Shown one piece after another: positions 27,196 through 50,162 of a stretch of 64,000 nucleotides of DNA. Under the pieces are notes generated by a model. That model was not told the DNA's origin. It was given only the letters and a program-made list of their open reading frames with translations, and ran no database searches. Where the stretch lies: assembly GCA_023525715.1 (NCBI GenBank), contig JAKNSD010000060.1, positions 62,001 to 126,000 of the forward strand. Reading direction: 5' to 3'. The stretch comes from Cichorium intybus. Lineage: Eukaryota; Streptophyta; Magnoliopsida; Asterales; Asteraceae. Position numbers and translations under genes: made by a program. Each line of letters opens with the position of its first letter. Positions within the stretch are counted from its first letter, which is position 1.

Positions 27196-28850
27196 CTCAT
27201 TTTTTACATGATTTTTTAGTCCAATGTTCATGTTTTGTATAGTAAAGCTACTAAGCTAGATTAATACGTGTGATAAATCTTGTAGAATCATGAGATATGT
27301 AATTTCATGGAATTTATATTCGAATTCAGCGACCAGCAATAGAGATAAGCTTTCTTGTTTTAATTATCTTCAAAAATCAAATCCACAAGAACTTTAGCTA
27401 AATTTAAGAAACCAGGAAATGAAAAGGTCTAAGGGGAGAATGAAGAACCTTTCTTGTCAGCCTCAGACAACTCGCCACTATACCATGCAGGGATTCATAT
27501 ATGTGAATAGAGCCCTACAAACTGGATACGGCAAGTCATCCTTGGCTGCCATGAAAGACACTTTACTTCGCCTTACACCACCTTTCCATTACTTCTTTCA
27601 ATACATTCTAAATGTTCTTGGTTGTAATTCATTGGGTTTACACACGATAGCTTTATATAATAAGGCATTAAGGCGTATATTTTCTCATTTAAGATTTTAA
27701 AATAACGTGAAACTATTCTAGACATTTGACAGCAAGCCGAATATATTCTCCATGGTTGAACTGCATGGATTCGCATGAGTGGATCCATATTAAGTATTGC
27801 AGCATGTCGAGAATCTCAAATAGGGATAACTAACCACTCTATTGTATCTCGGCTTCACAAGTGGCTCATGGAATCAAATTCTCCAAGTATTTGACTTGTA
27901 TAGATGTCAATTCAGATTTCTAGAATCATGAGTAATAATTATCAAAAAACAAGAATATATAGGTTCTCTATACTACAATCTGGATATCGATTAAGCCACA
28001 GCACCAAGAACAAATGAAAAGGGCAAGTGCCTGTTGACAAGAATAAGAATGTTAGAAGTTTGATAAAATTCAAGATCTATCATGCTAAAATTAAGAATGC
28101 CCGAGGAACGGTTGTTAAGGTTGAAGTAATCAATAAATAGTGAATATATTCACTCGTCGCCTGATAAGATGTGCGAATATAATTCTTGTGCAAGAAAACA
28201 ATTGTAAAGAAGTTGACCGAACGTAAGTTATAATATAAGCATGAGCATCAAGGACTGTCTGCGGCCTATAAATATTGATGATTTGAACACCAAACGTTGC
28301 ATGAAAATAAGTGGGAATGGAATACGGAGGGAAGGTTTAAGATGAAGAAAAGAGTTTGCTTTAGTAGCCAAGGATGACTTGCCGCTGACTCTATAGCCTC
28401 TGAGGCAATCGGCAAGCATCCTTGTCTATCGTGGCGGAGTCTTATCTACCATCGTAGGCCTTCAATCCTCGGTGTGTTAATGTGAAATGTTTGAAACACC
28501 AATAATTTCTTATATTTTGCTACAAAATATGGTTATGATTAAATAACAAAATCGTATATAGGTGGATGAGCTACCTGGAGTAGCTAGTCGTAGACCAAGA
28601 TATGGGATTTATGTTATTGGAAAGACTTGGATGTTGGATCCTTGTCATTACGTCATTAGGTGTTCCACATACACTAGGAGGCTGAGGGAATCTCCCACTT
28701 AGTCAACCGACAACCAGTGACTTACTTAATCGTAAATTCACTCCCAATTTTTTTTTCCATCAACATTGACGTGGCTGCATAATGCCACCGGCATCACCGC
28801 CTCATGATGCCGGCTTTCTTCATCAGCATCGATTCATCGGCAAGATCATG
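27196..28850. other. Unassigned, with an inverted motif pair
   Basis: No recognisable gene. GCAAGTCATCCTTGGCT at about 27530 recurs inverted at about 28367-28383 within loosely mirrored flanks, possibly the ends of an old TIR element. The ORF 27419-27700 lacks family motifs. Confidence 0.35.
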
Positions 28851-28855
28851 TAGGT

Positions 28856-36583
<7,728 letters not shown>

Positions 36584-36634
<51 letters not shown>
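36584..36634. repeat. (TA)n microsatellite
   Basis: About 50 bp TA array left of the solitary 224-bp-family unit. Confidence 0.97.

Positions 36635-38217
<1,583 letters not shown>

Positions 38218-38305
<88 letters not shown>
38218..38305. repeat. (TA)n microsatellite
   Basis: About 88 bp TA array. The CTAG 3' end of the left Helitron abuts it. Confidence 0.98.

Positions 38306-40873
<2,568 letters not shown>

Positions 40874-40957
<84 letters not shown>
40874..40957. repeat. (TA)n microsatellite
   Basis: About 84 bp TA array between the Helitron 3' end and another TA-flanked element end. Confidence 0.98.
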
Positions 40958-40960
<3 letters not shown>

Positions 40961-41649
40961 AAAAAGTATTGTTTGATTGTATGACCACTTCTGGACCAAT
41001 CTTTTGATGGGGCAATTTGGAATTTTGTTAATTAATTTAATTTTTATACAATAATAAATCTCTAAAAATATGGTAACAAATTGATTATTAAGCCTATAAT
41101 TAAGGAGTTTTTTAAACCCTAGATCAGCCATCACCTTCGTCGAACCAAGCTTTTGTTTTTATCAGGGCTTTTTCCTAATCGCTAGAAGCTACAAGATCTC
41201 AAATGCTTCTAAAAGCTCCGTGTCAAACACGTCCTATATGTGTTTTTTGATATACAGAATGTTGTTATAACACAAGGGAATTTGTTACTATGCAATGCAA
41301 AAAGAAGTGAAGGGTAATTGTATTAAACTTATGAAAATTGCACGTAATTGCGTTGCTCCACATGCAAGATCAATATGATTTATGTATCTGCATGGGTGTG
41401 ATCCGGTGGTAATTGGAAAAAAATGGAGGAAGGCCAAATGTGTTTTCATCTATTCTTCAAGAATGTCTTTTTTATTATTCAATAATGTATTATTCTTTAA
41501 GAATTTATTTTGTTCTTTAAAAAATGTTCAGTTGTTCCTTGTGAATGAGTTATTCATGTGTAATTAATTTCTTATTTTCTAAAATGTCTTTTAAATTTTT
41601 TAAAAATTTTAACAATATTCATCAAGAATATCAATAATATATTTTGTAA

Positions 41650-42069
41650 TTTATGTCTTATTCTTCAAGAATCGCTACGAAGACCGGAAATGAAACAATT
41701 ACGTAAAGCAATTGTCGAGAAGCGTTGTGGCGGTGGAACGGAGTAATAGTTGAAGTAGTTTTCCGCTTGAAAATTCTAATCGAGGGGATTGGAGCCATTA
41801 AATGTTGGTAGGTGAATTTTTGGTGGACGGAGGTTGTTGTTCGGTGGCGGCGGCGGTGGCGGTGGCGGTGGTGGTGGTTCTTTGGCTGCAAGGATGTTGA
41901 CGAGTTGCTCCAATTTGGTGGCGGTAGCGGTGGATATACGGATGAGAGTTTGCATTTGATCATGGAGGACGATGTTTGTGTTGTCGGAGGTGGAGCTTGA
42001 TTCCGTTTTAGGATGCATGAAGGCGAGCGATGAAAGTACCAAATGATACGACCGGTTCGAGATGGTCAA
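41650..42069 (-). pseudogene. Ty3-type gag fragment
   Basis: The minus-strand frame from 42069 encodes a Pro-rich stretch (12 prolines), then RPPKIHLPTFNGSNPLD, a stop TAG where the family has Trp, and FQAENYFNYYSVPPPQRL, as in plant Ty3 gag N-terminal domains. It ends at about 41650. Zinc knuckle and pol are absent. Retroelement debris. Confidence 0.7.
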
Positions 42070-42282
42070 TCTCCCGTACTAAAGAAACAAGGAAATAAAA
42101 TTTAACAATTTCTCGATGCCATAACATTCCATTACAATGCTTAAATACTAACTGAAAACTAAAAGACGTGACCTACAACTAAATAGAAGTGGAATCCTAA
42201 TTAATTGGTAATGCATGCATTTTTCAAGGAGATATATAGTTGGTTTGTGGCAAAAGTGGGTTTGTTGGTGACTGAGGACTCA

Positions 42283-42665
42283 AGTTCGTATAGCGAGCAT
42301 TATGGTAGGCGATGCAAACTCATGCTCCTTGCTGCAACAAGGTTTTTGGTTGCTGCCACTGTCACAACAACTATACTAGTGAACTAAATAATACCAAGGA
42401 AAGGCACAACCTGATGTTCAACAAGTTGTTTGCATGATTAGCAATGTGGAACATCCAGTTGATCAGATTTGCGGTAATTTTGGAGTGAATATGGGGAATA
42501 CTATTGTAGTATTTGCAATCTATTTGATGACGATACATCAAATCAGCAGCTTCATTGTTATGATTGTAAGATATGCAGAATTGGTAATCATAAAAACTAC
42601 TTTCATTGCCAAGAATTTGGATCTTGATATGAAATAAAGATGTCTGGTTCTCATACTTGTGTGGA
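42283..42665 (+). pseudogene. CHY zinc-finger / RING ubiquitin ligase fragment (MIEL1/CHYR-type), intronless
   Basis: Across frames the sequence reads SEHYGRRCKL, VFGCCHCHN, VQQVVC, GEYYCSICNLFDDDTSN, LHCYDCKICRIGNHKNYFHC and SGSHTCVE, in the order of the CHY and CTCHY zinc fingers of plant MIEL1/RZFP34-type E3 ligases. Several frameshifts separate the blocks, introns are absent and the RING domain is missing. It is most likely a processed or element-captured relic. In the family these proteins ubiquitinate transcription factors in stress signalling. This copy cannot. Confidence 0.7.
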
Positions 42666-43001
42666 GAACTCTACGAAAAATGCCAACAATTGATGAATGT
42701 GATGAATTGTGGACGTTGGCCGTCAACGGTTTTGAAGCTGTTACAAATGAGTTGTTGAGAGAGTTTGATGTGCATGTTAGTGGGGAAGACGAAAGGAAGG
42801 AGGTGGGGGCATATGTGATATTATTTTTTAACAAAAAAGTAAAATAAAATGTATAAAGAAATAACATTTTAGGCATTTTGTGTCGTTCGGTAGATACATA
42901 TTTTTTTCAAACAACTGGCAATTTTTTCTTTAACAAATGGCAAACATAGAGAGCATATCGTTGGAATTAATAAAGTAACGAAATTCTGTAATTTACTCTA
43001 T

Positions 43002-43008
43002 TATATAA
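43002..43008 (+). promoter_or_regulatory. Candidate TATA box of the SMI1/KNR4-like gene
   Basis: TATATAA about 190 bases upstream of the ATG at 43196, followed by a CT-rich leader. Position plausible, untested. Confidence 0.4.
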
Positions 43009-43195
43009 TGAAGTATGGACGTGAGGGTTTTAGATCGTCCCAATTTTCATGCGACTTTACATATACGTTTACGTACACACTCTATCTCTCTAAACGAGTC
43101 AAATCCCTCTCACTCCAATCTAAATCTGAATTCATCATCTGCGACGACTTCTTCACTTCCCCTCAGATGCGCCAAACTCATCTCCGATCTAATTC

Positions 43196-44365
43196 ATGGC
43201 GGCTACCACCATAACGGACTCACTCATCAAACGAAAAACTAAAGTCTGCTTCTCAATTGCCGCCTATTCCAGAGATCTCGTCTCCAATCTCCATCACCAT
43301 TCCAACGTTCCCATCGACCAGGGTCTCACCCAACAAGAGCTCTCCACCATTGAATCCTCTTTCAATTTCGCATTCCCGCCTGACCTTCGCTCGATTCTCC
43401 GTGAAGGCGTCCCAATTGGCCAAGGATTTCCCAATTGGCGATCGTCTTCCCCGCAACAACTCGATATCTTGATTAACCTCCCAATCTTGGGACTCTGTAA
43501 GGAGGTCTGCCGCCAAAACTTCTGGCACAGCCGTTGGGGCAATAGGCCGGAGAATGATGATCATGCTGTTGAATTGGCGAAAGAATTTTTGAAAAAAGTA
43601 CCGGTTCTTGTTCCGGTTTACCGGAATTGTTATATCCCAACGATCCCTTGCTTGGCGGGGAATCCGGTCTTCTACATCGACGGTTTGGATGTTAGGTTGT
43701 GGAGTTACGACGTCGTTGGGTTCTTTCAGCAAACTGAGTTCAAAGGAGGGGCGCTGCGGCCGAGGAGATTGGGTCATTTTTTAAGTGCCCCGTTATGGGC
43801 GGCAACGGAGTCTAGAACCATAGAATTTTGGACGGAGTTGATGGAGTTCCGCCGTACTACTCCGGTGAATAGTATAGAAACAGAAAGGCGGTGGTGGAGC
43901 GGGAATGAATTGGGGCGGTGTTTGGAAGATGTGCGGTTGAAGTTGAGAAACGGAGGGTGGAAAGAGGAGGATGTAGATGAAATGATGATGCTGATGGAAA
44001 TGAACGGCGGAGATGATAAATCATCATCTTCATCGCCATCACCGTCGTCGTTGTCATCATGGTCATCATCGTCTGATGATGGTGGTGACGGTGTATCTAA
44101 AGCCATGGAATTGAGAGACGACCGGGAGGCTGTTGGGTGGCACGTGAGGGCATTGTCACGGAGGTTATTACGTGCGGGGTGGAGCAGCGGAGATGTGATG
44201 GAGTCGCTTGGGTGTTTGACGATAGAGGATGATCGTACGGCTGATATTGAAAGCGAGTGTGGTGGTGGGGATTCTTTGTTTGACTTTGAGCTCAAGACAT
44301 ACAGTTGTACTGGAGATAGTCAAAGTGCAAGTTTAGGGCCGGTGTTGAAAAGGTATTATTGCTAA
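43196..44365 (+). CDS. SMI1/KNR4-like (SUKH-type) protein, uncharacterised
   Basis: Single-exon gene of 389 residues starting MAATTITDSL in a good plant start context (CATGGCGGC). Residues about 40-85 (GLTQQELSTIESSFNFAFPP, DLRSILREGVPIG, FPNWR) and about 100-185 (VLVPVYRNCYIPTIP, NPVFYIDGLDVRLWSYDV) match the SMI1/KNR4 fold: a helix followed by a beta-rich domain ending in the FYID/W segment. Such domains mediate protein-protein contacts. In yeast Knr4 coordinates cell-wall signalling. The plant members are conserved but of unknown function. A serine- and aspartate-rich low-complexity linker (about residues 275-300) separates a C-terminal helical region (WHVRALSRRLLRAGW, DVMESLGCLTIEDD). No signal peptide or membrane segment. 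The neighbours are unrelated, and a TA-flanked element with gene debris lies about 350 bp upstream. Confidence 0.82.
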   Translation: MAATTITDSLIKRKTKVCFSIAAYSRDLVSNLHHHSNVPIDQGLTQQELSTIESSFNFAFPPDLRSILREGVPIGQGFPNWRSSSPQQLDILINLPILGLCKEVCRQNFWHSRWGNRPENDDHAVELAKEFLKKVPVLVPVYRNCYIPTIPCLAGNPVFYIDGLDVRLWSYDVVGFFQQTEFKGGALRPRRLGHFLSAPLWAATESRTIEFWTELMEFRRTTPVNSIETERRWWSGNELGRCLEDVRLKLRNGGWKEEDVDEMMMLMEMNGGDDKSSSSSPSPSSLSSWSSSSDDGGDGVSKAMELRDDREAVGWHVRALSRRLLRAGWSSGDVMESLGCLTIEDDRTADIESECGGGDSLFDFELKTYSCTGDSQSASLGPVLKRYYC

Positions 44366-46015
44366 TAATTGGTTCTTTAAGGTGTGTATATATATACTTG
44401 TAATAAGCGCATTATCTGTAGTACCTTTGTCATCAAATTTTGTTCATATGTAGGAGAGACTCCCCAACAAGTTAACATTTTTGTTTGGTGCATATCTTGT
44501 TAGTCTCATCAAATAGATATTTGTGGATTGAGCTGAATACAAGTTTGAGTACAAGTTTCATATAAAACTTATTAATGTGTGATTTTGTAATTTCTTTTCA
44601 ACATATGAAATAAATGTGGGTTAGTTGAAGATAATCTGAATTTACTTTCATATATTTAGTTTCCATCTTTCATATATTTAGTTGTTAAGACAGTTTTTTC
44701 TGTCATAGTATTATATTTTAAATGATATATTCATCTAAATACTACGGGTTTTTTTTCCAAGTTACCGTATCCTATCAAATATAAAAATATTACATTATGA
44801 TTGAATATAGTTTTTAGAGTATAATTTCTTAGATACAAATAAATTTCAAGAAATAAAAAGCAAAAACATTTAAACCCAAATCAACGAAAAGATCTGAATT
44901 TGTTTGGTCCTCTCGAGCTTACAAACCAAAGCCCAATGAAGTTTTGACTAATGTCTACTATAAATACGGTGAGATGGTATACTTTGCCAATGATTGTTAA
45001 GCAAATAATATTGATTAAAAAGAAGACTCTTAGGGTATCTCGACGGGATGGCGGGTTGGCGGTAGATGGCGGTTGGTACCGTCAGTGTCATCATCTCTTG
45101 TCATGCGGGTTATCAATTGTTGCTGGGGCTTGTTTTGAGCACAGTGTCTTTAAAACAAATTATATCGATATCATGTGTTTGTTTCTCATGATACAACGGT
45201 TTGAGGAGATTCTTCAAGATCAGTCAAACCTGTGGTAAGTTGGAGTTACTTCGATTGTAGCAACAAAACGAAGAAGAAGAGCCGGAGAAAGAGAAAAAAT
45301 AGTTTCATTTGTTGTACAAAAGTCCTTTATTTATACAATAAATATAGAAGTAACTTATGAGATTAAATATAAGAATTAATCAAATTAATTGATATCGAAA
45401 TATGTGATTGGTTATATGTTTTATAACTGAAATTTGTCATAAATTTTCAGTTACAAAAGAGAATTTTGCAAAAAGGTCATTGAACTTTGTGCTACAAGTC
45501 TTAAAAGGCTTAAGAACCATTTTGTTTATAAACCCAATTTATTTTCATTCTCCCTCCTATGTGGGATGACCAAAACACATTAAACTTATTTATTTTCTTC
45601 TTCCGACACCCTTATTTTAAAGATTAATTTCTCATTATCTTAAATTTGTCTTGTATGTGTGACAAACGAAAACGAATACATCACAGAGAAGAACACAAAC
45701 ATATAACCGTTTATTCATTTTTAATAATATTTTAGGGTATGAACTTCATGTTCAAAAATAGAAAAACCCCCTTTTTTGGAAGGGGCAATTCTCAAATTGA
45801 AGGAGAGTAACCTAAAGTTCAATTTTCAATTAGGTGATACAAAATTACTAGGTGTTAACTGTTAACTACATGGTATCTTTGTTAGTTATCCTCTGCTAAA
45901 ACTCATACATTTATTTGTTATGTATCAATAATATCACCTTTAGTAATAATAATTAAACCAACAAATCCTGTTTTAAAATGATCTCCTTGCACTCATCGAA
46001 GTAATTTCATTGATT
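44366..46015. other. Intergenic, nothing assigned
   Basis: 3' flank of the SMI1-like gene, then AT-rich DNA. The 95-codon ORF 44951-45238 lacks motifs. The strings GATTAAATATAAG and AAAAAGGTCATTGAAC near 45360-45480 suggest decayed TE sequence. Confidence 0.4.
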
Positions 46016-46029
46016 ACCAAGATAAGACA

Positions 46030-46183
46030 CAAGTTAGGGCTAGCCCACTTGGCTAACAAGGTGATATACTAACAAGGAGGTCATGGGTTCAAACCCTGGC
46101 ACTAACATAACAAGGAGTAGTTTAGGAGTAGGAGTAGGAGTAGGATAAATTTGCCGTTAAAAAAAAAAAAAAAAAAAAAAAAA
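46030..46183 (+). mobile_element. SINE, plus strand
   Basis: tRNA-like head: A box around GCTAGCCCACTTGGCTAACA, B box GGTTCAAACCCTGG. A GTAGGAGTAGGAGTAGGATA body follows, and a poly(A) tail of about 25. Flanked by ACCAAGATAAGACA at 46016-46029 and 46184-46197, an exact 14-bp target duplication. Same family as the minus-strand SINE at 10652-10806. Confidence 0.9.
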
Positions 46184-46267
46184 ACCAAGATAAGACATTT
46201 GTCGAAGTCTAAATTGCACTAACGAGACTGTAAAAAAAACCAAGATAAGACATTTGTCGAAGTCTAA
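46184..46267 (+). repeat. Direct duplication of SINE 3' flank
   Basis: The 47-bp unit beginning CCAAGATAAGACATTTGTCG and ending CTAACGAGACTGT occurs once at 46185-46230. After an A run it occurs again at 46239-46267, where the PIF-like element splits it, and its end resumes at 47609-47631. So a tandem duplication existed before the element inserted. Confidence 0.75.
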
Positions 46268-47608
46268 GGGTGTGTTTGTTTTTTACAAAAAGAGCTTCTA
46301 AACTCTTTTGTCTTCGATCTCGCAGACGCGCGCAGACATTTCGATCCCGCAGAGGGTTTGTTTTTTTGCAGCCCGCAGACCTTAAAAGGTCTGCGTGTCC
46401 TCTTATACTAGAAGTGATAAAATCTCACTTTTAACCTCTGCCAAAATAAAAAAAGTCCAGTGCCCTAAAAAAAGAAAACGCGAACTTGTCTTCTCCCGAT
46501 CTTCTCTCTCGATATGCTTCACATCGGCGCCTGATCTCCCCACCGCCGCACCTCCGGCGCTCGTCCGACGTTCCTCCGGTCGCTGCACACGTCCGGCTCC
46601 CTTCGCTGCACACATCCCGTCGCTGCACACGTCCGACTCTCTCGATATGCTTCACATCGGCGCCTGATAGGTATGGCGCACGAAATTACTTCCCTTTTGT
46701 CCTACGAATCTGATATTTGCTGCTCCCTTTTGGGTGATTTTTGTTCACGAAATTACTTCCCATGTGACTGTGATTTCTGATTGAACCCTCTATTGCAACC
46801 GATGGTTTCTGAGTTCGGATTTTTGAACCTAAAATTGCTTTTCCTGATTTGTTGCTGAAAGCCAAGTATTTAGGGCTGAAATTGTTGTTGATTTTGATCC
46901 TTAATTTCGAAATTCTTGTTGTTTAGGGCTGAAATTGTTGCTAAAATTCTTGTTTAGGGCTGATTTTAGAATTAATGAGTTATTTGTTGTTGAATTTCAT
47001 CCTGAAATTGGCTGAAATTGTTGTTTAAATTCTTGTTTAGGGCTGATTTTAGAATTAATGAGTTTTTGGTGTTGTTTATTGGTGGTTTGTTGCTGAATTT
47101 GTGCTTATAATTGCTGAAATTGTTGGTAAAATTCTTGTTGTTTAGGTTTTTTTTTGTTGTTTATTGATGGTTTTTTTTCGTTGCTGAATTTGGTTTATTT
47201 GGATTATATGTAGCTTATTTAAATGGGTGAAAAGCATCAATGGACTAACGAGCAACATGGTAATGCAGCGGACCGAGATTATATGGTGAATTTACGTGAT
47301 GAAATTACAGAGCAATTAATGCAAATTAGGGAATGAATACTTTCAAAAAAATTGTTTTCGATGTTGTATGACTTTATATTTCGATGTTCTTGAACTAGAA
47401 TTGTTTAAATTTCAATGTTGAAAACTCTTATGTTTAAAATTTTCAGTTTATTTAAAATTCAGTTTATTTTACAGTTTGCAGACTTTAAAAAACAGACAGT
47501 CTTCTTTTTGCAGACTGCAGACATTTGGTCCACCTCTTCTGCTACAGATGTCTGCAGATGTGGTCCGCAGACTGCAGACCTTTTACCTCTTCAAAAACAA
47601 ACAGCACC
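46268..47608. mobile_element. PIF/Harbinger-like element upstream of COX6A
   Basis: Inverted ends GGGTGTGTTTGTTTTT and AAAAACAAACAGCACC, and a 3-bp TAA target duplication (46265-46267, 47609-47611), as in PIF/Harbinger. Both sub-terminal regions carry multiple CTGCAGAC / GTCTGCAG / CCGCAGACC words, typical transposase-binding repeats. An internal direct repeat (CTCTCGATATGCTTCACATC at about 46506 and 46638) lies in a GC-rich block. It is 1341 bp long and keeps only a short coding remnant. Confidence 0.8.
47224..47337 (+). pseudogene. Possible transposase-related remnant in the PIF-like element
   Basis: An open stretch reading MGEKHQWTNEQHGNAADRDY and MVNLRDEITEQLMQI, 37 codons then TGA. The DYMxNLRDEIxxQLM form looks like the C-terminus of plant HARBI1-type transposases. 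The fit is from memory and the fragment is too short to be sure. Confidence 0.4.
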
Positions 47609-47683
47609 TAAATTGCACTAACGAGACTGTTTCGCACTTCCCCTTCACGTGCTTTACTAGTTTACTTATTACCCAGTCCTTGT

Positions 47684-47689
47684 TGGGCC
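47684..47689 (+). promoter_or_regulatory. Site II-type element TGGGCC
   Basis: TGGGCC about 90 bases upstream of the COX6A ATG. TGGGCY site II motifs, bound by TCP factors, are typical of promoters of nuclear genes for mitochondrial respiratory subunits in plants. The PIF-like element ends about 75 bp upstream of it. Confidence 0.55.
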
Positions 47690-47776
47690 TGGTGGGTTTA
47701 GTTCCACCATCTACCAAGAAAACTCCACAATTCTCATCGGAAAAAAACCATCTGCTTGAGAGAAAAATAGAGAGAG

Positions 47777-48644
47777 ATGGCGTCGGCGATTGTGAGATCT
47801 ACTCTTCGAACGGCCCTCCGAGGTGGCGCGCGTGTGAATCCGGCCTCTTCGAGGTCATTCTCTGCCGGCGCATCGGTTGAAGAAGAAGCTCGTACGATCG
47901 TTATTTCTCTTTAGATGCAATAACACTTTCTACGCTTTTAATTTTTCAAATCTTCCTTCATCTCTTAATATTTAGTTTTATGAAACCTAGTTTTCCTCTC
48001 CAATCGTATAATATTCCGATCTGAAGGATTTTAGATTGTCAGATTTAGGTTTTCGTTTATCACAATCCTGCTAGGGTTTGAATTTGGAATACTTGAACCC
48101 GAGTCTCTGTATGTTTGTGTTTTCTAAACGGCATCAAAATTTATTAGGATGTTCATTATCCGATTATCCGAATGACAACAAACTATCTCGTCTGCGCTAA
48201 TGGATTTGTTTGTGTATACACAGGCGAGGCAGCGAAATGGGAGAAGATTACTTATGTCGGAATCGTTGCTTGCTCGGTTCTCGCATTTGTAAACCTATCC
48301 AAGGGTCATCCTCATTTCGAAGAACCCCCTGTAAGCTCAAAATTTTGTTATTACTGATCGATATATTGTTAGTCCATTTCTGGCAGATAATACGGTGATT
48401 AGCCTAGTCATTTAAACACTTTTTCTAGCACTAATTTCATTGCAATTATGTTTCGTCATGTATGCAGGCGTATCCATACATGCACATTCGTAACAAGGAG
48501 TTTCCATGGGGTAAGCTTGTGTTACCTATGTATAGATAAATGGTGTTATGAACCACTATATTTTGTGATTCTGTTGATTGAATAATCTTTATTGTTAACT
48601 TTTCAGGTCCTGATGGGCTCTTTGAAGTTAAGGAACACCATTGA
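47777..48644 (+). CDS. COX6A: Cytochrome c oxidase subunit 6a, mitochondrial
   Basis: Four exons with GT...AG junctions in frame: 47777-47891, 48224-48330, 48468-48510, 48607-48644, giving 100 residues (the family has about 100). The N-terminus MASAIVRSTLRTALRGGARV and the following RSFSAG form a mitochondrial presequence. The mature part has EAAKWEKITYVGIVACSVLA (single inner-membrane helix), NLSKGHPHFEEPP, YPYMHIRNKEFPWG and the end PDGLFEVKEHH. Subunit 6a is a small regulatory subunit of respiratory complex IV. The start is the only Met that supplies a targeting sequence. An upstream TGGGCC site II motif fits coordinated control of respiratory genes. Confidence 0.95.
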
Positions 48645-50162
48645 TGCCCCAATTGACCTTGTTGGAAGGCATTCGGAATAACAATCTTCATGTTTCTGTT
48701 TGGTTGGGTTTATTATTTTTATCATTCAGACTGCATTCTCGTTGAGGTTGGTACTTGTAACTTGTATTTGCCTCCTTGCAAGGGATTGTTTCTCTTTTAC
48801 TTTGGTTCTCAGATGTTTCTTTTATGGAAAATAAGAGTTCGTGAATAGGAATTGATTCAACGATGATAAATTTTCATATATGACTATACGAGCAATTAAC
48901 TTTCAAAATACTGTAAACTTGGATATTTCTTTCATCATCAACTCACCATTGTTTTTGCAAAAATATTAAAAGACCTAGAGTTTGTAAAAATGAGTGATGT
49001 GGAACAAAATTCTAAATCTATCGTATAATCGCATTTGTTTGCAAATAAGTGTTTAGTTTTCCATCAATGGGTGGCATTACTAATCTTCCCTCTACAAGTA
49101 ATATCAAATCATTATATATGGAAAAAAATGTTGAAGTTGGCTATAATGTATAAAACAAATTAAGAAATTTATGGCAATAAACGTGCAGGGATTTAACATT
49201 AACCGTCATAAAAAACTCATTTACATAACAAAAGAACATTGCTTTAGAAAAATAAGAAATAATCACGTATAGACAGATACGTTAGTACACACTTTTCGTG
49301 TCATTTTTGTCACCAAAAACTATGGTTAGAAGTAGAATGTTATTTACTCGATAGTTAACACAATAGCTAAGCTAGCTTCAATGATGCACTTATTCCGTTC
49401 CATAGAATGTTTTATGGTTAAAGTACTCTCAAACTTTTGCGTATATGATTCTACTAAAGTTTAACATAAATGTAAATTGTTGCGAAATAGGCAAATTGTA
49501 GGAAATAGCAATAGCAATGTACTTTACTTTAATACTTTTTATACCATTGTAGGCAATGTACTATAGTTTTTACACATAATAGAAATGTACTTGCATTTCT
49601 TTACCTATAATAGCATTGTACTTACATTTTTTTTTTTACCGATATCAATAACTTTTAACTCATAATAGCAACAACATATTTACATCTTACATTTCTTTAC
49701 TCATAATAGCAATATGCCTACACTTTTTTACCGATAATAGCAATTTGTAAGCCATGATAACTACATTCTCGTATGTTTTCACATAATAGCAACATACTTA
49801 TACATACAATTCGTCACCTGTAATGGCAACATACTTACATTACTTTACCATTAATAATATTATCATTACGTAATAAATATATATATTGCTCATATTGTCA
49901 TTATTGGTTAAGAAAATATAAACACGTTATTATGGCAACATACTTACGTTACTTTACTATTTCCCGAAATTTGTTATTACCATTTTGTATTATGAAAACC
50001 TTGTCAAACACAGAATCGCTATATCTTCGAGACGTGGATGTATGATGTGTCCATATTTAATATAAAACCTCCAAATCATTCATGTTCTATTAGAACTTAA
50101 ATAATATAAATTAATGAAAATGAGAAATACACGATAAAAAAAAAAAAATGAAAAATACCACA
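48645..50162. other. Intergenic; degenerate AATAGCAATGTACTT repeats
   Basis: After the COX6A 3' UTR, about 49490-49960 repeats the word AATAGCAATGTACTTACATT in ten or so degenerate copies at irregular spacing. Similar words occur near 6640, 7555, 57620, 58020, 59425 and 60480. No gene seen. Confidence 0.5.

Larger units (their letters stand above)
40958..42850. mobile_element. TA-flanked element, left end only, with gene fragments
   Basis: The left end (GTTTGATTGTATGACCACTT, then GGACCAATCTTTTGATGGGG) matches the mirrored right end of the 28998-30176 element, so it is the same family. No mirrored partner was found and the right boundary is uncertain. The region carries CATTCTTCAAGAATG-type palindromes (41455-41675), a Ty3 gag fragment on the minus strand and a CHY zinc-finger fragment on the plus strand. 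Confidence 0.4.

Noticed and set aside
43253..44295. Long minus-strand ORFs opposite the SMI1/KNR4-like gene
   Set aside because: Antisense shadows of a real coding exon; low-complexity Asp/Ser translation only.
46045..46115. tRNA-like A and B boxes
   Set aside because: They belong to a SINE with a poly(A) tail and target duplication, not to a functional tRNA gene. No cloverleaf was drawn for any other site.
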